Part shown: one piece after another, positions 1 to 5,668 of the stretch
How positions within the stretch are numbered: the first letter of the stretch is position 1
How the letters are laid out: each line of letters starts with the position of its first letter
From: Chloroflexota bacterium
Lineage (GTDB): Bacteria; Chloroflexota; Anaerolineae; UBA4142
NCBI GenBank assembly: GCA_016199405.1
Contig: JACQGS010000015.1
Coordinates: 1 to 8,337, forward strand
Length of the DNA stretch: 8,337 nucleotides
Direction: 5' to 3'
Translations under genes and position numbers: made by a program
Notes under the pieces: generated by a model
What the model was told of the DNA's origin: nothing
Seen by the model: only the letters and a program-made list of their open reading frames with translations
Database searches by the model: none

Positions 1-1359
1 GGTCAGTTCCACGCCGGAGGGTTCGGCGGGACGATCTTCAATTTCGCGCGCGAGGAACGGCAGCCACAAGCGCACACCGGCTTGCGGCGTGCCCAAAATA
101 ATCGCGCGCCGCACATCGTTTTCGTACAGCGTGGATTCCAAAAACGCGCGTGCGTTCAAGCCGCCCATCGAAAACGCGATCAGGTCAACTTTGGGCGCGC
201 CGGTTTTTGCTTTGGCGGCGGCGATCACGTCGCGCAAGCGCGCGGCGTTTTGCAAAAGTGTTTGGGTCGGGGAAATGCCGGCGGCGTAAAAAACTTGGAC
301 GCCGTCGCGTTCCAAATATTGTACAAGAAATCGAAATTCGCCGTCATCCACCAAATCGGAATCGGCAGTTCGCCAGCCGTGCACCAACACGACCGGCAAT
401 GTGGTCGTGCGTTCCAGCGAAATGCCGGCAACGCTCAAGCCGCGCGGCGTGCCAATCCACGCGTTATTGTTGGGGTCAATCGCGAGGATCGCGATCACAT
501 TATCGCTGAGTCCATCCGCTGGCAAAAATGTCTTCCACGCTTTCCCGTCGAATTGCGTTAGCCCGCGTGGCGTGCCGATCCAGACGCGATTTTGCGCGTC
601 GACTGCGATGGCTTTCGCGAAATTGTTTGCCAAGCCGTCCGCTTCGCGGAAAGTCCGGAAACGCGCCGCGGTTTCGCGAACCGTCACGCCGTTGTCAGTC
701 CCGAACCACACGCTCCCGTTTGGCGCGACGGCGATGGACAAAACGCGATTGCTTGCCAAGCCGGAATTTTGCGTGACCGGTGTCGCGCTCTGCCCTTCGA
801 AATAATACGCGCCGCCATTCGTCGCAATCCACGCGTGTCCGTTGGCGTCGAGCGTCAGCGCGTTGATATAGTTATCCGGCAGATTAAAGCGCGCCCATTG
901 CTCGCCGTCCAGCCGCGCAAAGCCCGCGCCAAACGTCGCGACCCACACGCGATTTTGTTTGTCCACCGCGACGGCGATCAAATAGTTGCTGGGAATTTGC
1001 GAATTCGCAGTCGTGTACGTTTTGCGCGACGCGCCGTCGAAGACGGTCAGCCCGCCGCCAAACGTCGCGAAATAAACGCGATTGTTCGCGCCGACGGCAA
1101 TGCCGTTGACGAAATCATTCCCCAGCCCGTGCGCGGTCGTATACGTCACCCAATAATTGCCTTCGATGCGCGTCGCGCCTTTGGGTGTGCCGATCCATGC
1201 CGCGCCGGATTTTTCAAACGCGATGCTTGTGATGTAATCCGCCGCGAGTCCGTCCCGCGTGGTAAAAGAAGTGAACAGCGGCGCTTGGGCGCGCGCGGAG
1301 GACGCGTAGAGGAGGAAGTGAGAACAAAGGAAAATCAGGCAAACTTGGCGCAAGTTCAT
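1..1359 (-). CDS. Secreted seven-bladed propeller (Reg_prop-like) fused to an alpha/beta-hydrolase, C-terminus cut by window edge
   Basis: The 453 visible codons are uninterrupted from an ATG at 1359 to base 1. Residues 1-24 form a signal peptide (hydrophobic core LIFLCSHFLLYASS, likely cleavage after ARA), so the protein is probably exported. Residues about 29-312 carry seven copies of a blade motif near residues 55, 96, 139, 177, 218, 260 and 301 (WIGTPKG, YFATFGG, WVATFGA, WIATNGG, WFGTDNG, WIGTPRG, WIGTPRG). This is typical of two-component-regulator propeller repeats, and seven is a full propeller. From residue 321 an alpha/beta-hydrolase begins: PVVLVHGW (oxyanion-type HG, 322-329) and AFSMGG (395-400) with Ser397 as likely nucleophile, Ala replacing the first Gly of GxSxG. 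NARAFLES and IILGTPQAG follow, as in lipases and PGAP1-type esterases. The acid and His of the triad must lie beyond the edge. A good promoter sits 70 bp upstream; the Shine-Dalgarno is weak. The substrate is unknown; the propeller may bind polymer or partner proteins (inference). Confidence 0.88.
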   Translation of the reverse strand, partial: MNLRQVCLIFLCSHFLLYASSARAQAPLFTSFTTRDGLAADYITSIAFEKSGAAWIGTPKGATRIEGNYWVTYTTAHGLGNDFVNGIAVGANNRVYFATFGGGLTVFDGASRKTYTTANSQIPSNYLIAVAVDKQNRVWVATFGAGFARLDGEQWARFNLPDNYINALTLDANGHAWIATNGGAYYFEGQSATPVTQNSGLASNRVLSIAVAPNGSVWFGTDNGVTVRETAARFRTFREADGLANNFAKAIAVDAQNRVWIGTPRGLTQFDGKAWKTFLPADGLSDNVIAILAIDPNNNAWIGTPRGLSVAGISLERTTTLPVVLVHGWRTADSDLVDDGEFRFLVQYLERDGVQVFYAAGISPTQTLLQNAARLRDVIAAAKAKTGAPKVDLIAFSMGGLNARAFLESTLYENDVRRAIILGTPQAGVRLWLPFLAREIEDRPAEPSGVELT

Positions 1360-1428
1360 CTTGATGAGTTCTTGGTAGGCGAACGCCCGGAACCGTTCGG
1401 TTTCTTTTCGCTGATGACGATTGTCTGG

Positions 1429-1456
1429 ATTATAGCACTGAATAAAATCTTGTAAA
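1429..1456 (-). promoter_or_regulatory. Extended -10 promoter for the propeller-hydrolase gene
   Basis: On the minus strand a TTTACA (-35 type, 1451-1456) is followed after 16 bp by a perfect TATAAT (1429-1434) preceded by TGC, giving the extended -10 TGCTATAAT. Transcription would begin near 1422, leaving about 60 nt of 5' leader before the ATG at 1359. The site lies in the 125-bp spacer after the protease-like gene, so the propeller gene probably has its own promoter. The rest of the spacer shows no hairpin with a U-run. Confidence 0.6.
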
Positions 1457-1484
1457 TGCTCAAGCAGAGAATTCGTTCATGGGG

Positions 1485-1949
1485 CTAACCCAGTTCGCCA
1501 AAATAAAACGTGTCGTCCGTCGGATCAATGGCAAAGCGCATAAATTCTAAACAGCCGTGCATTCCCAGGATCAACGGGAATTCGGGGGACCAGACTTGGT
1601 GTGCTTCCAATCGCGGGACAAACGCAGTTACTTCGAGCGGTAAGTTTTCGCCTTGATCAGCATAGAGAGCAATTTCGACGCGATGAAGAGTGCCTGAAAA
1701 GGTTTGATTGCGCCAATGGATTTTCTCGACCGCGAGCGCATCGGTGGGTCTCAAGTTGAGACGCTCGCCCAAGTCGGGAGAACATAACAAAAAGACCCCG
1801 CCAGTATCAACGATTGCCGAGGCCTCAAAACCACCCACTGCGATCGGTAGATGAACGCGCGGATATTTTTCATCCGCTGTTGCGGGGCGATATGCGTAAG
1901 GTGTTGTACCGCTCGCAAAACGCGTCCCATCATCGAATTGAAGCAACAT
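1485..1949 (-). CDS. Retropepsin-like aspartic protease
   Basis: This is a 154-residue protein. After about 30 residues a beta-rich stretch (YPRVHLPIAVGGFEASAIVD, 29-48) leads into the catalytic signature DTGG at 48-51. A second hydrophobic-Gly element PLILGMHGCLEF (125-136) matches the flap/psi-loop signature (ILG) of retropepsin folds. A single DTG in a chain of about 150 residues means the enzyme would have to dimerise to be active (family knowledge). No signal peptide or membrane helix is seen, so it is probably cytoplasmic. The ATG at 1949 shares its A with the TGA of the preceding gene (TGATG), so translation is likely coupled. A TTG one codon upstream is possible but less attractive. 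Its constant partner here is the DUF5678 protein, which may be its substrate, inhibitor or regulator (inference). Confidence 0.8.
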   Translation of the reverse strand: MLLQFDDGTRFASGTTPYAYRPATADEKYPRVHLPIAVGGFEASAIVDTGGVFLLCSPDLGERLNLRPTDALAVEKIHWRNQTFSGTLHRVEIALYADQGENLPLEVTAFVPRLEAHQVWSPEFPLILGMHGCLEFMRFAIDPTDDTFYFGELG

Positions 1950-2398
1950 CAAAAGACCTTTGTAACAAAGACATCCCGCGTCCCCAGTGCGTCAAAGAGT
2001 GCTTGCAATGAATCCGCCGCGCCGCGCAATTCTCCATCACGCAGTGCGATCCACTTCCCGCGATAGGCGTCACCGTTTTGCATGATCCAATCGCGATTGA
2101 GCCGCAAATCAGTTTTCTTGGCAATTTCCTTGCGAATCACCCGCGGCGGTGCGAGGACGCGCGCGTACTTGGCGAGAAGAACGTGCTCTGGAAAGCGCCG
2201 CGCGCCTTCGGCGGATAATTCCCGCGCGTAGAGATACGCGCCTTCTGCGAGCGCGAGTTTGATCGCGCGGATAAACTCGGGCACCGTGCGCGGTTCCGAT
2301 CGAACTTGAACTTGGGGTGCTCTCGCCCGCCCATTGTCGCGTCGCGCCATGGGTTTGCGAGGACCAGGCAACGTAATTGAGACTTTTGTCGCTTTCAT
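1949..2398 (-). CDS. Helical-repeat plus DUF5678-domain protein
   Basis: This is a 149-residue protein of unknown function. Residues 1-37 are basic and low in hydrophobic residues, probably flexible. Residues 39-84 read like one TPR-type helical hairpin (VPEFIRAIKLALAEGAYLYA then a second helix ending LLAKYARVLAPP). Residues about 104-149 match the small DUF5678 pattern: WIMQ...YRGKWIALRDGEL, then a helix and a final beta strand VFVTKVF. The chosen ATG at 2398 has AGG six bases upstream; an in-frame TTG at 2431 would add 11 residues but has no better ribosome site. The gene ends in TGATG coupled to the retropepsin-like protease, so the two are probably co-expressed. DUF5678 proteins are small and often found beside toxin-antitoxin-like or protease-like genes in my recollection; no function is assigned. 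Confidence 0.72.
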   Translation of the reverse strand: MKATKVSITLPGPRKPMARRDNGRARAPQVQVRSEPRTVPEFIRAIKLALAEGAYLYARELSAEGARRFPEHVLLAKYARVLAPPRVIRKEIAKKTDLRLNRDWIMQNGDAYRGKWIALRDGELRGAADSLQALFDALGTRDVFVTKVF

Positions 2399-2407
2399 AT
2401 CACGCCT

Positions 2408-2435
2408 ATTGTATCCATATTCGTTCGACAATCAA
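2408..2435 (-). promoter_or_regulatory. Possible promoter for the DUF5678/protease pair
   Basis: On the minus strand TTGATT (2430-2435) is followed after 16 bp by TACAAT (2408-2413), five of six bases matching the -10 consensus. The start point would be near 2401, only a few bases before the ATG at 2398, so the message would be nearly leaderless and the AGG at 2405-2407 would not be transcribed. The two readings conflict, which lowers confidence. A perfect dyad AACGCG-CCG-CGCGTT (2435-2449) abuts the -35 and could be an operator, but CGCG words are common throughout this window. Confidence 0.3.
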
Positions 2436-2499
2436 ACGCGCCGCGCGTTGTTCGAGTTCGAGAGCCGTCCGGTGATTCCGAAGATTGGCTTGGTATACA

Positions 2500-3420
2500 C
2501 TAAAAATAATCTTTCCAATCGCCAGAGTCGCCGAACACCAAAATTTCTTTCCCATCTTCGGTGCGGGTGCGATAGCCCTGCGTGCGTTCATGACGGGAGA
2601 GTGATTCAGGTGATTGTCCGTTGGCGCGGAGGAAATCCCATTCGGCGTCGGTGAAGGTTGGCGTGTTTGAAGCATTGGGCAGGGCAAGGACAAATTGCAT
2701 GAACGCGTCTCGCTGGGAAATCAAATCGCGCGGAAGACGGATATTGGAGGCACGATTGCAGTAGAGTGATTTCAAAATCTTAGTTTTCGCCGCACTGCCG
2801 CTGATGGGCGCCATTGTCTCGCCGCGGGTTGCCCAAATATCCACAAAGCGACGGAGCGTGTCGCGGGGATCGCCTTTGGGAATCACCAAAATATCTTTGA
2901 CTGCACCGTCCCAAGGCGGATTGTGATCGTAAAGCACGCTCATCCCGTACAGCCGATTCTTTTTTTCGCTGACATACCACAAAACCAGCGTGGAACCTTG
3001 CATTCCATTGTCGAGATCGTACGCCTGAAAAAACAAATCGGTAGCGATGGGCGCGGGCGGGGGCAGTGTGACGCCGATCGCGCTGAGCCACGCGCTTGCC
3101 GTTCCGCGCAGTTCGGCGTCCAGTCGATTACGCGCGGCGAGTTCTTGCAATGTCGCCATGTGACCGCGTTCGCGCAACCAGTTTGGGATCACGGTGGCAA
3201 GGCGCGCCTGCGCGGAGGCGGGCGCGGCTTGCCATGCGCTAATCAACGTGGGCAAAAACAAATCGGGCTTGACGCCGCGCGCGAGCGCATCCAGCGCGGC
3301 GCGAATCTCTGCCTCCGATTGTTGTGTCAAAGCCGGTTGATGGCACAAGGCATCCAAACGCGGACGCAAGAGTACGGCGGCTGGAAGATTGGGGATAGAA
3401 ATTTTCTTGGATTTGCTCAT
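2500..3420 (-). CDS. Unrecognised 306-residue protein coupled to the HsdS fragment
   Basis: I do not recognise this family. Residues 1-117 look all-helical with HEAT/TPR-like spacing (LLRPRLDALCHQ, EIRAALDALARG, LFLPTLISAWQAA, RLATVIPNWLRERG). Residues about 120-245 look alpha/beta, with LFFQAYDLDNGMQGSTLVLW, NRLYGMSVLYDHNPPWDG and KDILVIPKGD followed by a helical part. The C-terminus (255-306) is polar and ends in a short strand and acidic-aromatic tail (ILVFGDSGDWKDYF). No signal peptide, membrane helix or known catalytic motif is seen. The ATG overlaps the stop of the HsdS remnant by ATGA, so it sat last in a restriction-type operon or was captured there. It appears intact and in the same codon style as its neighbours. 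A role in an R-M or defence context is only inference from position. Confidence 0.72.
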   Translation of the reverse strand: MSKSKKISIPNLPAAVLLRPRLDALCHQPALTQQSEAEIRAALDALARGVKPDLFLPTLISAWQAAPASAQARLATVIPNWLRERGHMATLQELAARNRLDAELRGTASAWLSAIGVTLPPPAPIATDLFFQAYDLDNGMQGSTLVLWYVSEKKNRLYGMSVLYDHNPPWDGAVKDILVIPKGDPRDTLRRFVDIWATRGETMAPISGSAAKTKILKSLYCNRASNIRLPRDLISQRDAFMQFVLALPNASNTPTFTDAEWDFLRANGQSPESLSRHERTQGYRTRTEDGKEILVFGDSGDWKDYF

Positions 3421-3755
3421 AAGGATTTCTTTCTCTGCAGTCTTGACGTAGTGCGATCTTTCAGACCTTCGAGGTCTCCGCGCGCCGCGCGAATCCGCTC
3501 CAACAACCTCTCCGCTGGCTCGTCGTTCGGGTCTTGCGGTACCAATTTGCCCGCGAACGCGCGCTTCAAAATGCTTTGCCGCAATCGCTCGGCTTGCTTG
3601 AGCGATGCGTCCACCGTTTTTTTGATTTCATCCGCGACCGAGAGGCGGCGCTCCGCTTCCGCGACGATTTGCTGTTGCTCGGCGAAGGGCGGGAATGGAA
3701 TTGGGGATTTTCGCTTCGAGGCTTGCAGCAGTTTCAGTCGGATTATCTCTGACAA
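3417..3755 (-). pseudogene. hsdS: Truncated type I restriction-modification specificity subunit (HsdS C-terminus)
   Basis: The 112-codon reading frame is the C-terminal quarter of HsdS, which normally has about 400 residues and recognises DNA for a type I restriction-modification complex. Diagnostic stretches are PIPFPPFAEQQQIVAEAERR (residues 18-37), the long helix with RLRQSILKRAFAGKL (57-71) and VPQDPNDEPAERLLERIRAA (72-91). Both target-recognition domains are gone. The listed start is a TTG without a Shine-Dalgarno. The frame continues upstream as ITPSL and TFS to a TGA at 3777-3779, beyond which the same frame reads ATG, MIFDSFAIT, so a nonsense change plus truncation is likely. The tail after residue 92 (GDLEGLKDRTTSRLQRKKSL) is not typical HsdS and runs through a palindrome. 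No hsdM or hsdR is nearby, so no specificity function is expected. The 3' end overlaps the next gene by ATGA. Confidence 0.8.
3463..3477. repeat. Short perfect palindrome (REP-like) inside the hsdS remnant
   Basis: AGACCT and AGGTCT form a perfect 6-bp inverted repeat around a TCG centre. It encodes the atypical tail of the HsdS fragment, which suggests insertion of a small palindromic repeat at the old 3' end. Only one copy is visible here, so the repeat nature is inference. Confidence 0.4.
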
Positions 3756-3808
3756 GCTAGGGGTAATCGAAAATGTTCAAGTAATGGCAAAGGAGTCAAA
3801 TATCATTG

Positions 3809-4645
3809 CTATATCTCAAATTCCGCGCCCTCCAACCCGGCGACCATCTTCACCGCCGGCGCGGCGGAGCGCGCGGCTTGCTCGGTGAGGCGATCCAGCA
3901 TTTCGTCGGTGTGACCGGGGTCGTGATGGAACGAAACGAGCGTTTTGACGCGCGCCAATCGCGCGAATTGAACGAATTGCTCGTACGAACTGTGCCCCCA
4001 GCCGATGCGTTCCAAATATTCCGCACGGGTATACTGCGCGTCGTGAATCAGCAGATCTGCATCCGCCGCGAGCGCAAAGCCGGAGGTCCAAGCGGGTTGC
4101 GTCGGAAATTTTTGCGCGCCGAGCGCGGGTTCGTGATCGGGAATGTACGCAAGCACGCCGGCGAAATTGTGGATGCGATAGCCCACGGTTGGACCGGGGT
4201 GCGCGACCATCGCGCTCTGCACCGTAAATTCGCCGATGCAACATTCATCGCATGGCGTTTCGTGGAAAAATAATTTGCAGGGCAGGTCGCGCAGGCGCAC
4301 CGGAAAAAGCGGCGGTGAGAGATAGCGCGTCAGCCGCGTGCGCAAATCTTGGGTCGTGCTGGAGGGTCCCCAGATATGGACTTCAAGATTCGGGGTTTCG
4401 AGGGGCCAGAAAAAACCCAACCCCTGAATGTGGTCGAGGTGCAAATGCGTGAGTAAAATATCGACGCGTTTTGTATCACGCGGCAAATTCTCTCCGAGCC
4501 GCCGAATGCCGGTGCCGGCATCGAGCACGAGTATCGTGCCGTCATCGCCGCGCACTTGCACGCACGCCGTATTGCCGCCGTAGCGCATCGTCTCCGCGCC
4601 CGGCGCCGCGAGCGAGCCGCGCGTGCCCCACAGTTTCACTTTCAT
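3809..4645 (-). CDS. Metallo-beta-lactamase-fold hydrolase (PhnP / class-II cyclic phosphodiesterase-like)
   Basis: This is a 278-residue metal-dependent hydrolase. It opens with MKVKLWGTRGS and LDAGTGIRRLG (41-51), typical of the PhnP/RNase Z-like branch. The metal-binding signature is THLHLDHIQG (66-75: His67, His69, Asp71, His72). Further ligand candidates are His149 (VAHPGP), Asp202 in LIHDAQYT, His218 in GWGHSS and His240/241 in SFHHDPGHTDE, so all expected metal positions look intact. There is no signal peptide, so it is probably cytosolic. Likely substrates are phosphodiesters such as cyclic nucleotides, but specificity cannot be read from sequence. The ATG at 4645 overlaps the stop of the PAS gene by ATGA, showing coupled translation and suggesting that the PAS protein senses a signal for it or is regulated with it. 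A longer frame upstream to 4867 lies inside the PAS gene and was rejected. Confidence 0.88.
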   Translation of the reverse strand: MKVKLWGTRGSLAAPGAETMRYGGNTACVQVRGDDGTILVLDAGTGIRRLGENLPRDTKRVDILLTHLHLDHIQGLGFFWPLETPNLEVHIWGPSSTTQDLRTRLTRYLSPPLFPVRLRDLPCKLFFHETPCDECCIGEFTVQSAMVAHPGPTVGYRIHNFAGVLAYIPDHEPALGAQKFPTQPAWTSGFALAADADLLIHDAQYTRAEYLERIGWGHSSYEQFVQFARLARVKTLVSFHHDPGHTDEMLDRLTEQAARSAAPAVKMVAGLEGAEFEI

Positions 4646-5034
4646 GCCGGCGTTTCCCAAAAAATTGCCACCGCGCCCAAATTTCGATTGGTTTGTCCAA
4701 CAAGCGGAAACGCAAATAGTTCGATATGCCGCGCGATGCTGTCCATGCCGCGAATCCAAAAGTTGGAATTTGCCGGTCTGGAATTCGCCAGAACCTGTGC
4801 CAGCGGCAGGCGATCGAGCGCGACCGCGTTCCCTTTGCCATCGCTCGGGGCAAATAGGCGCACCCATTCGTCTTGCGACATCTCGCCGGTTTCTTCAAAC
4901 CGTTTGCCAAGGATCGCTTCCGCCGGCTCGTTGTAAAAAACGAGACTGCCTTGCGGGTCCACGATAAAAATTGGCATGGCGAGATAGGATGCCAATTGCC
5001 GCGTCAGAATAATTTCGATTTCTTTTTGTGCCAT
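4642..5034 (-). CDS. Single-domain PAS sensor protein
   Basis: This is a 130-residue protein made almost entirely of one PAS domain. A short N-terminal helix (EIEIILTRQLASYLAM) leads to the PAS core strand pair PIFIVDPQGSLVFYNEPAE (about 21-39), followed by AILGKRFEE. The sheet ends with HIELFAFPLV and AVAIFW, then the closing residues ETPA. No kinase, GGDEF, EAL or DNA-binding output domain is attached and no membrane helix is present. It therefore must act through a partner, most plausibly the metallo-beta-lactamase-fold hydrolase encoded next with a 4-nt ATGA overlap (inference). The ligand (heme, flavin or small molecule) is not evident. It starts 22 nt after the membrane-protein gene, consistent with one operon; the ribosome site is weak. 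Confidence 0.82.
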   Translation of the reverse strand: MAQKEIEIILTRQLASYLAMPIFIVDPQGSLVFYNEPAEAILGKRFEETGEMSQDEWVRLFAPSDGKGNAVALDRLPLAQVLANSRPANSNFWIRGMDSIARHIELFAFPLVGQTNRNLGAVAIFWETPA

Positions 5035-5056
5035 GCTCTAACTTTACTACACGCGT

Positions 5057-5575
5057 TTAGAAATGCAAATAGCGCGCGGTTGCCATCGCCACAAGTGCGA
5101 GCGCGAGAAAATCCGCGACATAGTACGCGCTTTTTACGAGCACGCCTTGCCATTTGCCCATCGCATTTTGCTGTTCTGCACTCGGCGGCTTGCCGGCTTG
5201 CGCGATCTGCATTCCGATGCGCGCCATTTGATTCGCCGCGGGCGCCGTGACAAAATACGCGACCCCGAACGCAATCAAGCCGGTAATCGCGCCAAACGTA
5301 AATCCGATTCCGGTCCCGGTTTTCAGCCACGCTTGCTGCAACCCGCTGGAATCGAGCCAATACAGCGCAAGTCCCGATGCCACATTCAGAAACGCGACCA
5401 ACGGTATAACGCGCGGATAGCTGGAGCGCAAAAGTTGTTGCATCACTTGACCGCCGGCGGCTCCGCTTTTTTTGATCGCGGGCGTGAGATAACTAACCAA
5501 AAAGAAAGCCACGCCCGCCCAAAACACCCCGGCGAAAATGTGAATGAGCCGCAGCGCAATGATAAGAATGTCCAT
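5057..5575 (-). CDS. Four-helix integral membrane protein of unknown function (CopD/DUF2269-like)
   Basis: This is a 172-residue inner-membrane protein. Hydrophobic segments lie at about 5-29 (ALRLIHIFAGVFWAGVAFFL), 54-74, 88-110 and 147-167. His12 in the first helix, within LIHIFAGVFW, resembles the conserved His of CopD/DUF2269-type four-helix membrane proteins that may bind heme or metal, but that resemblance is weak and from memory. The loop after helix 3 is amphipathic (NQMARIGMQIAQAG). The ATG at 5575 is chosen because a very strong GGAGGGGAGA ribosome site lies five bases upstream. A longer frame to 5665 would be encoded by the TG/CA hairpin and lacks support. It follows the thymidylate-synthase-like gene after about 90 bp that contain the hairpin and is 22 nt from the PAS gene. 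Confidence 0.8.
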   Translation of the reverse strand: MDILIIALRLIHIFAGVFWAGVAFFLVSYLTPAIKKSGAAGGQVMQQLLRSSYPRVIPLVAFLNVASGLALYWLDSSGLQQAWLKTGTGIGFTFGAITGLIAFGVAYFVTAPAANQMARIGMQIAQAGKPPSAEQQNAMGKWQGVLVKSAYYVADFLALALVAMATARYLHF

Positions 5576-5580
5576 TGTTG

Positions 5581-5590
5581 TCTCCCCTCC
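5581..5590 (-). promoter_or_regulatory. Strong ribosome binding site fixing the start of the membrane-protein gene
   Basis: Minus-strand GGAGGGGAGA lies five bases before the ATG at 5575 and immediately after the TG/CA hairpin. It is the richest Shine-Dalgarno in the window and decides the start against the longer frame. Confidence 0.75.
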
Positions 5591-5597
5591 AAGAAGA

Positions 5598-5663
5598 GTG
5601 TGTGAGTGCGTGAGTGTGAGAGTGGCGTTACGCACATACTCACATACCCACACACGCACATAC
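5598..5663. repeat. TG/CA-rich imperfect inverted repeat (long hairpin) between the TS-like and membrane-protein genes
   Basis: The plus strand reads a TG-rich arm (5598-5624) and a CA-rich arm (5637-5663) around a 12-nt centre that itself contains GCG-TTA-CGC. Pairing the arms end to end gives 20 Watson-Crick pairs, three G-T pairs and four mismatches in 27 positions, all in near-simple sequence. It begins five bases after the stop of the thymidylate-synthase-like gene and ends just before the strong ribosome site. It could be an mRNA processing or stability hairpin, an attenuator (no proper U-run follows), or a simple-sequence expansion. In the minus-strand transcript the three G-T pairs become C-A mismatches, so the RNA stem would be weaker there. 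Confidence 0.6.
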
Positions 5664-5668
5664 ATGAT

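Noticed and set aside
592..1455. Long plus-strand frame of 287 codons
   Set aside because: It is antisense to the propeller-hydrolase gene, whose repeats, signal peptide and promoter are all on the minus strand; its product is Arg/Ala-rich without any family motif.
3756..3808. Promoter in the AT-richer stretch before the HsdS remnant (TTGACT with a weak ACATTT)
   Set aside because: The -10 half matches only three of six consensus bases and the stretch is explained by decayed hsdS sequence.
2923..3888. Plus-strand frame of 321 codons
   Set aside because: It runs antisense across three minus-strand genes including the clear HsdS fragment; no ribosome site and low-information composition.
3806..4273. 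Plus-strand frame of 155 codons
   Set aside because: Shadow of the metallo-beta-lactamase-fold gene, which has every metal-binding motif in the minus-strand frame.
4646..4867. N-terminal extension of the metallo-beta-lactamase-fold protein by 74 codons
   Set aside because: The extension lies in another frame of the PAS gene and resembles no domain; MKVKLWGTRGS at 4645 is the family's usual N-terminus and gives an ATGA overlap.
5598..5663. CRISPR-like or tandem repeat reading of the TG/CA stretch
   Set aside because: There are no spaced identical repeats with unique spacers; it is one imperfect inverted repeat of near-simple sequence.
5576..5665. N-terminal extension of the membrane protein by 30 codons
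   Set aside because: It would be encoded by the TG/CA hairpin and would place the excellent GGAGG ribosome site inside the coding sequence.
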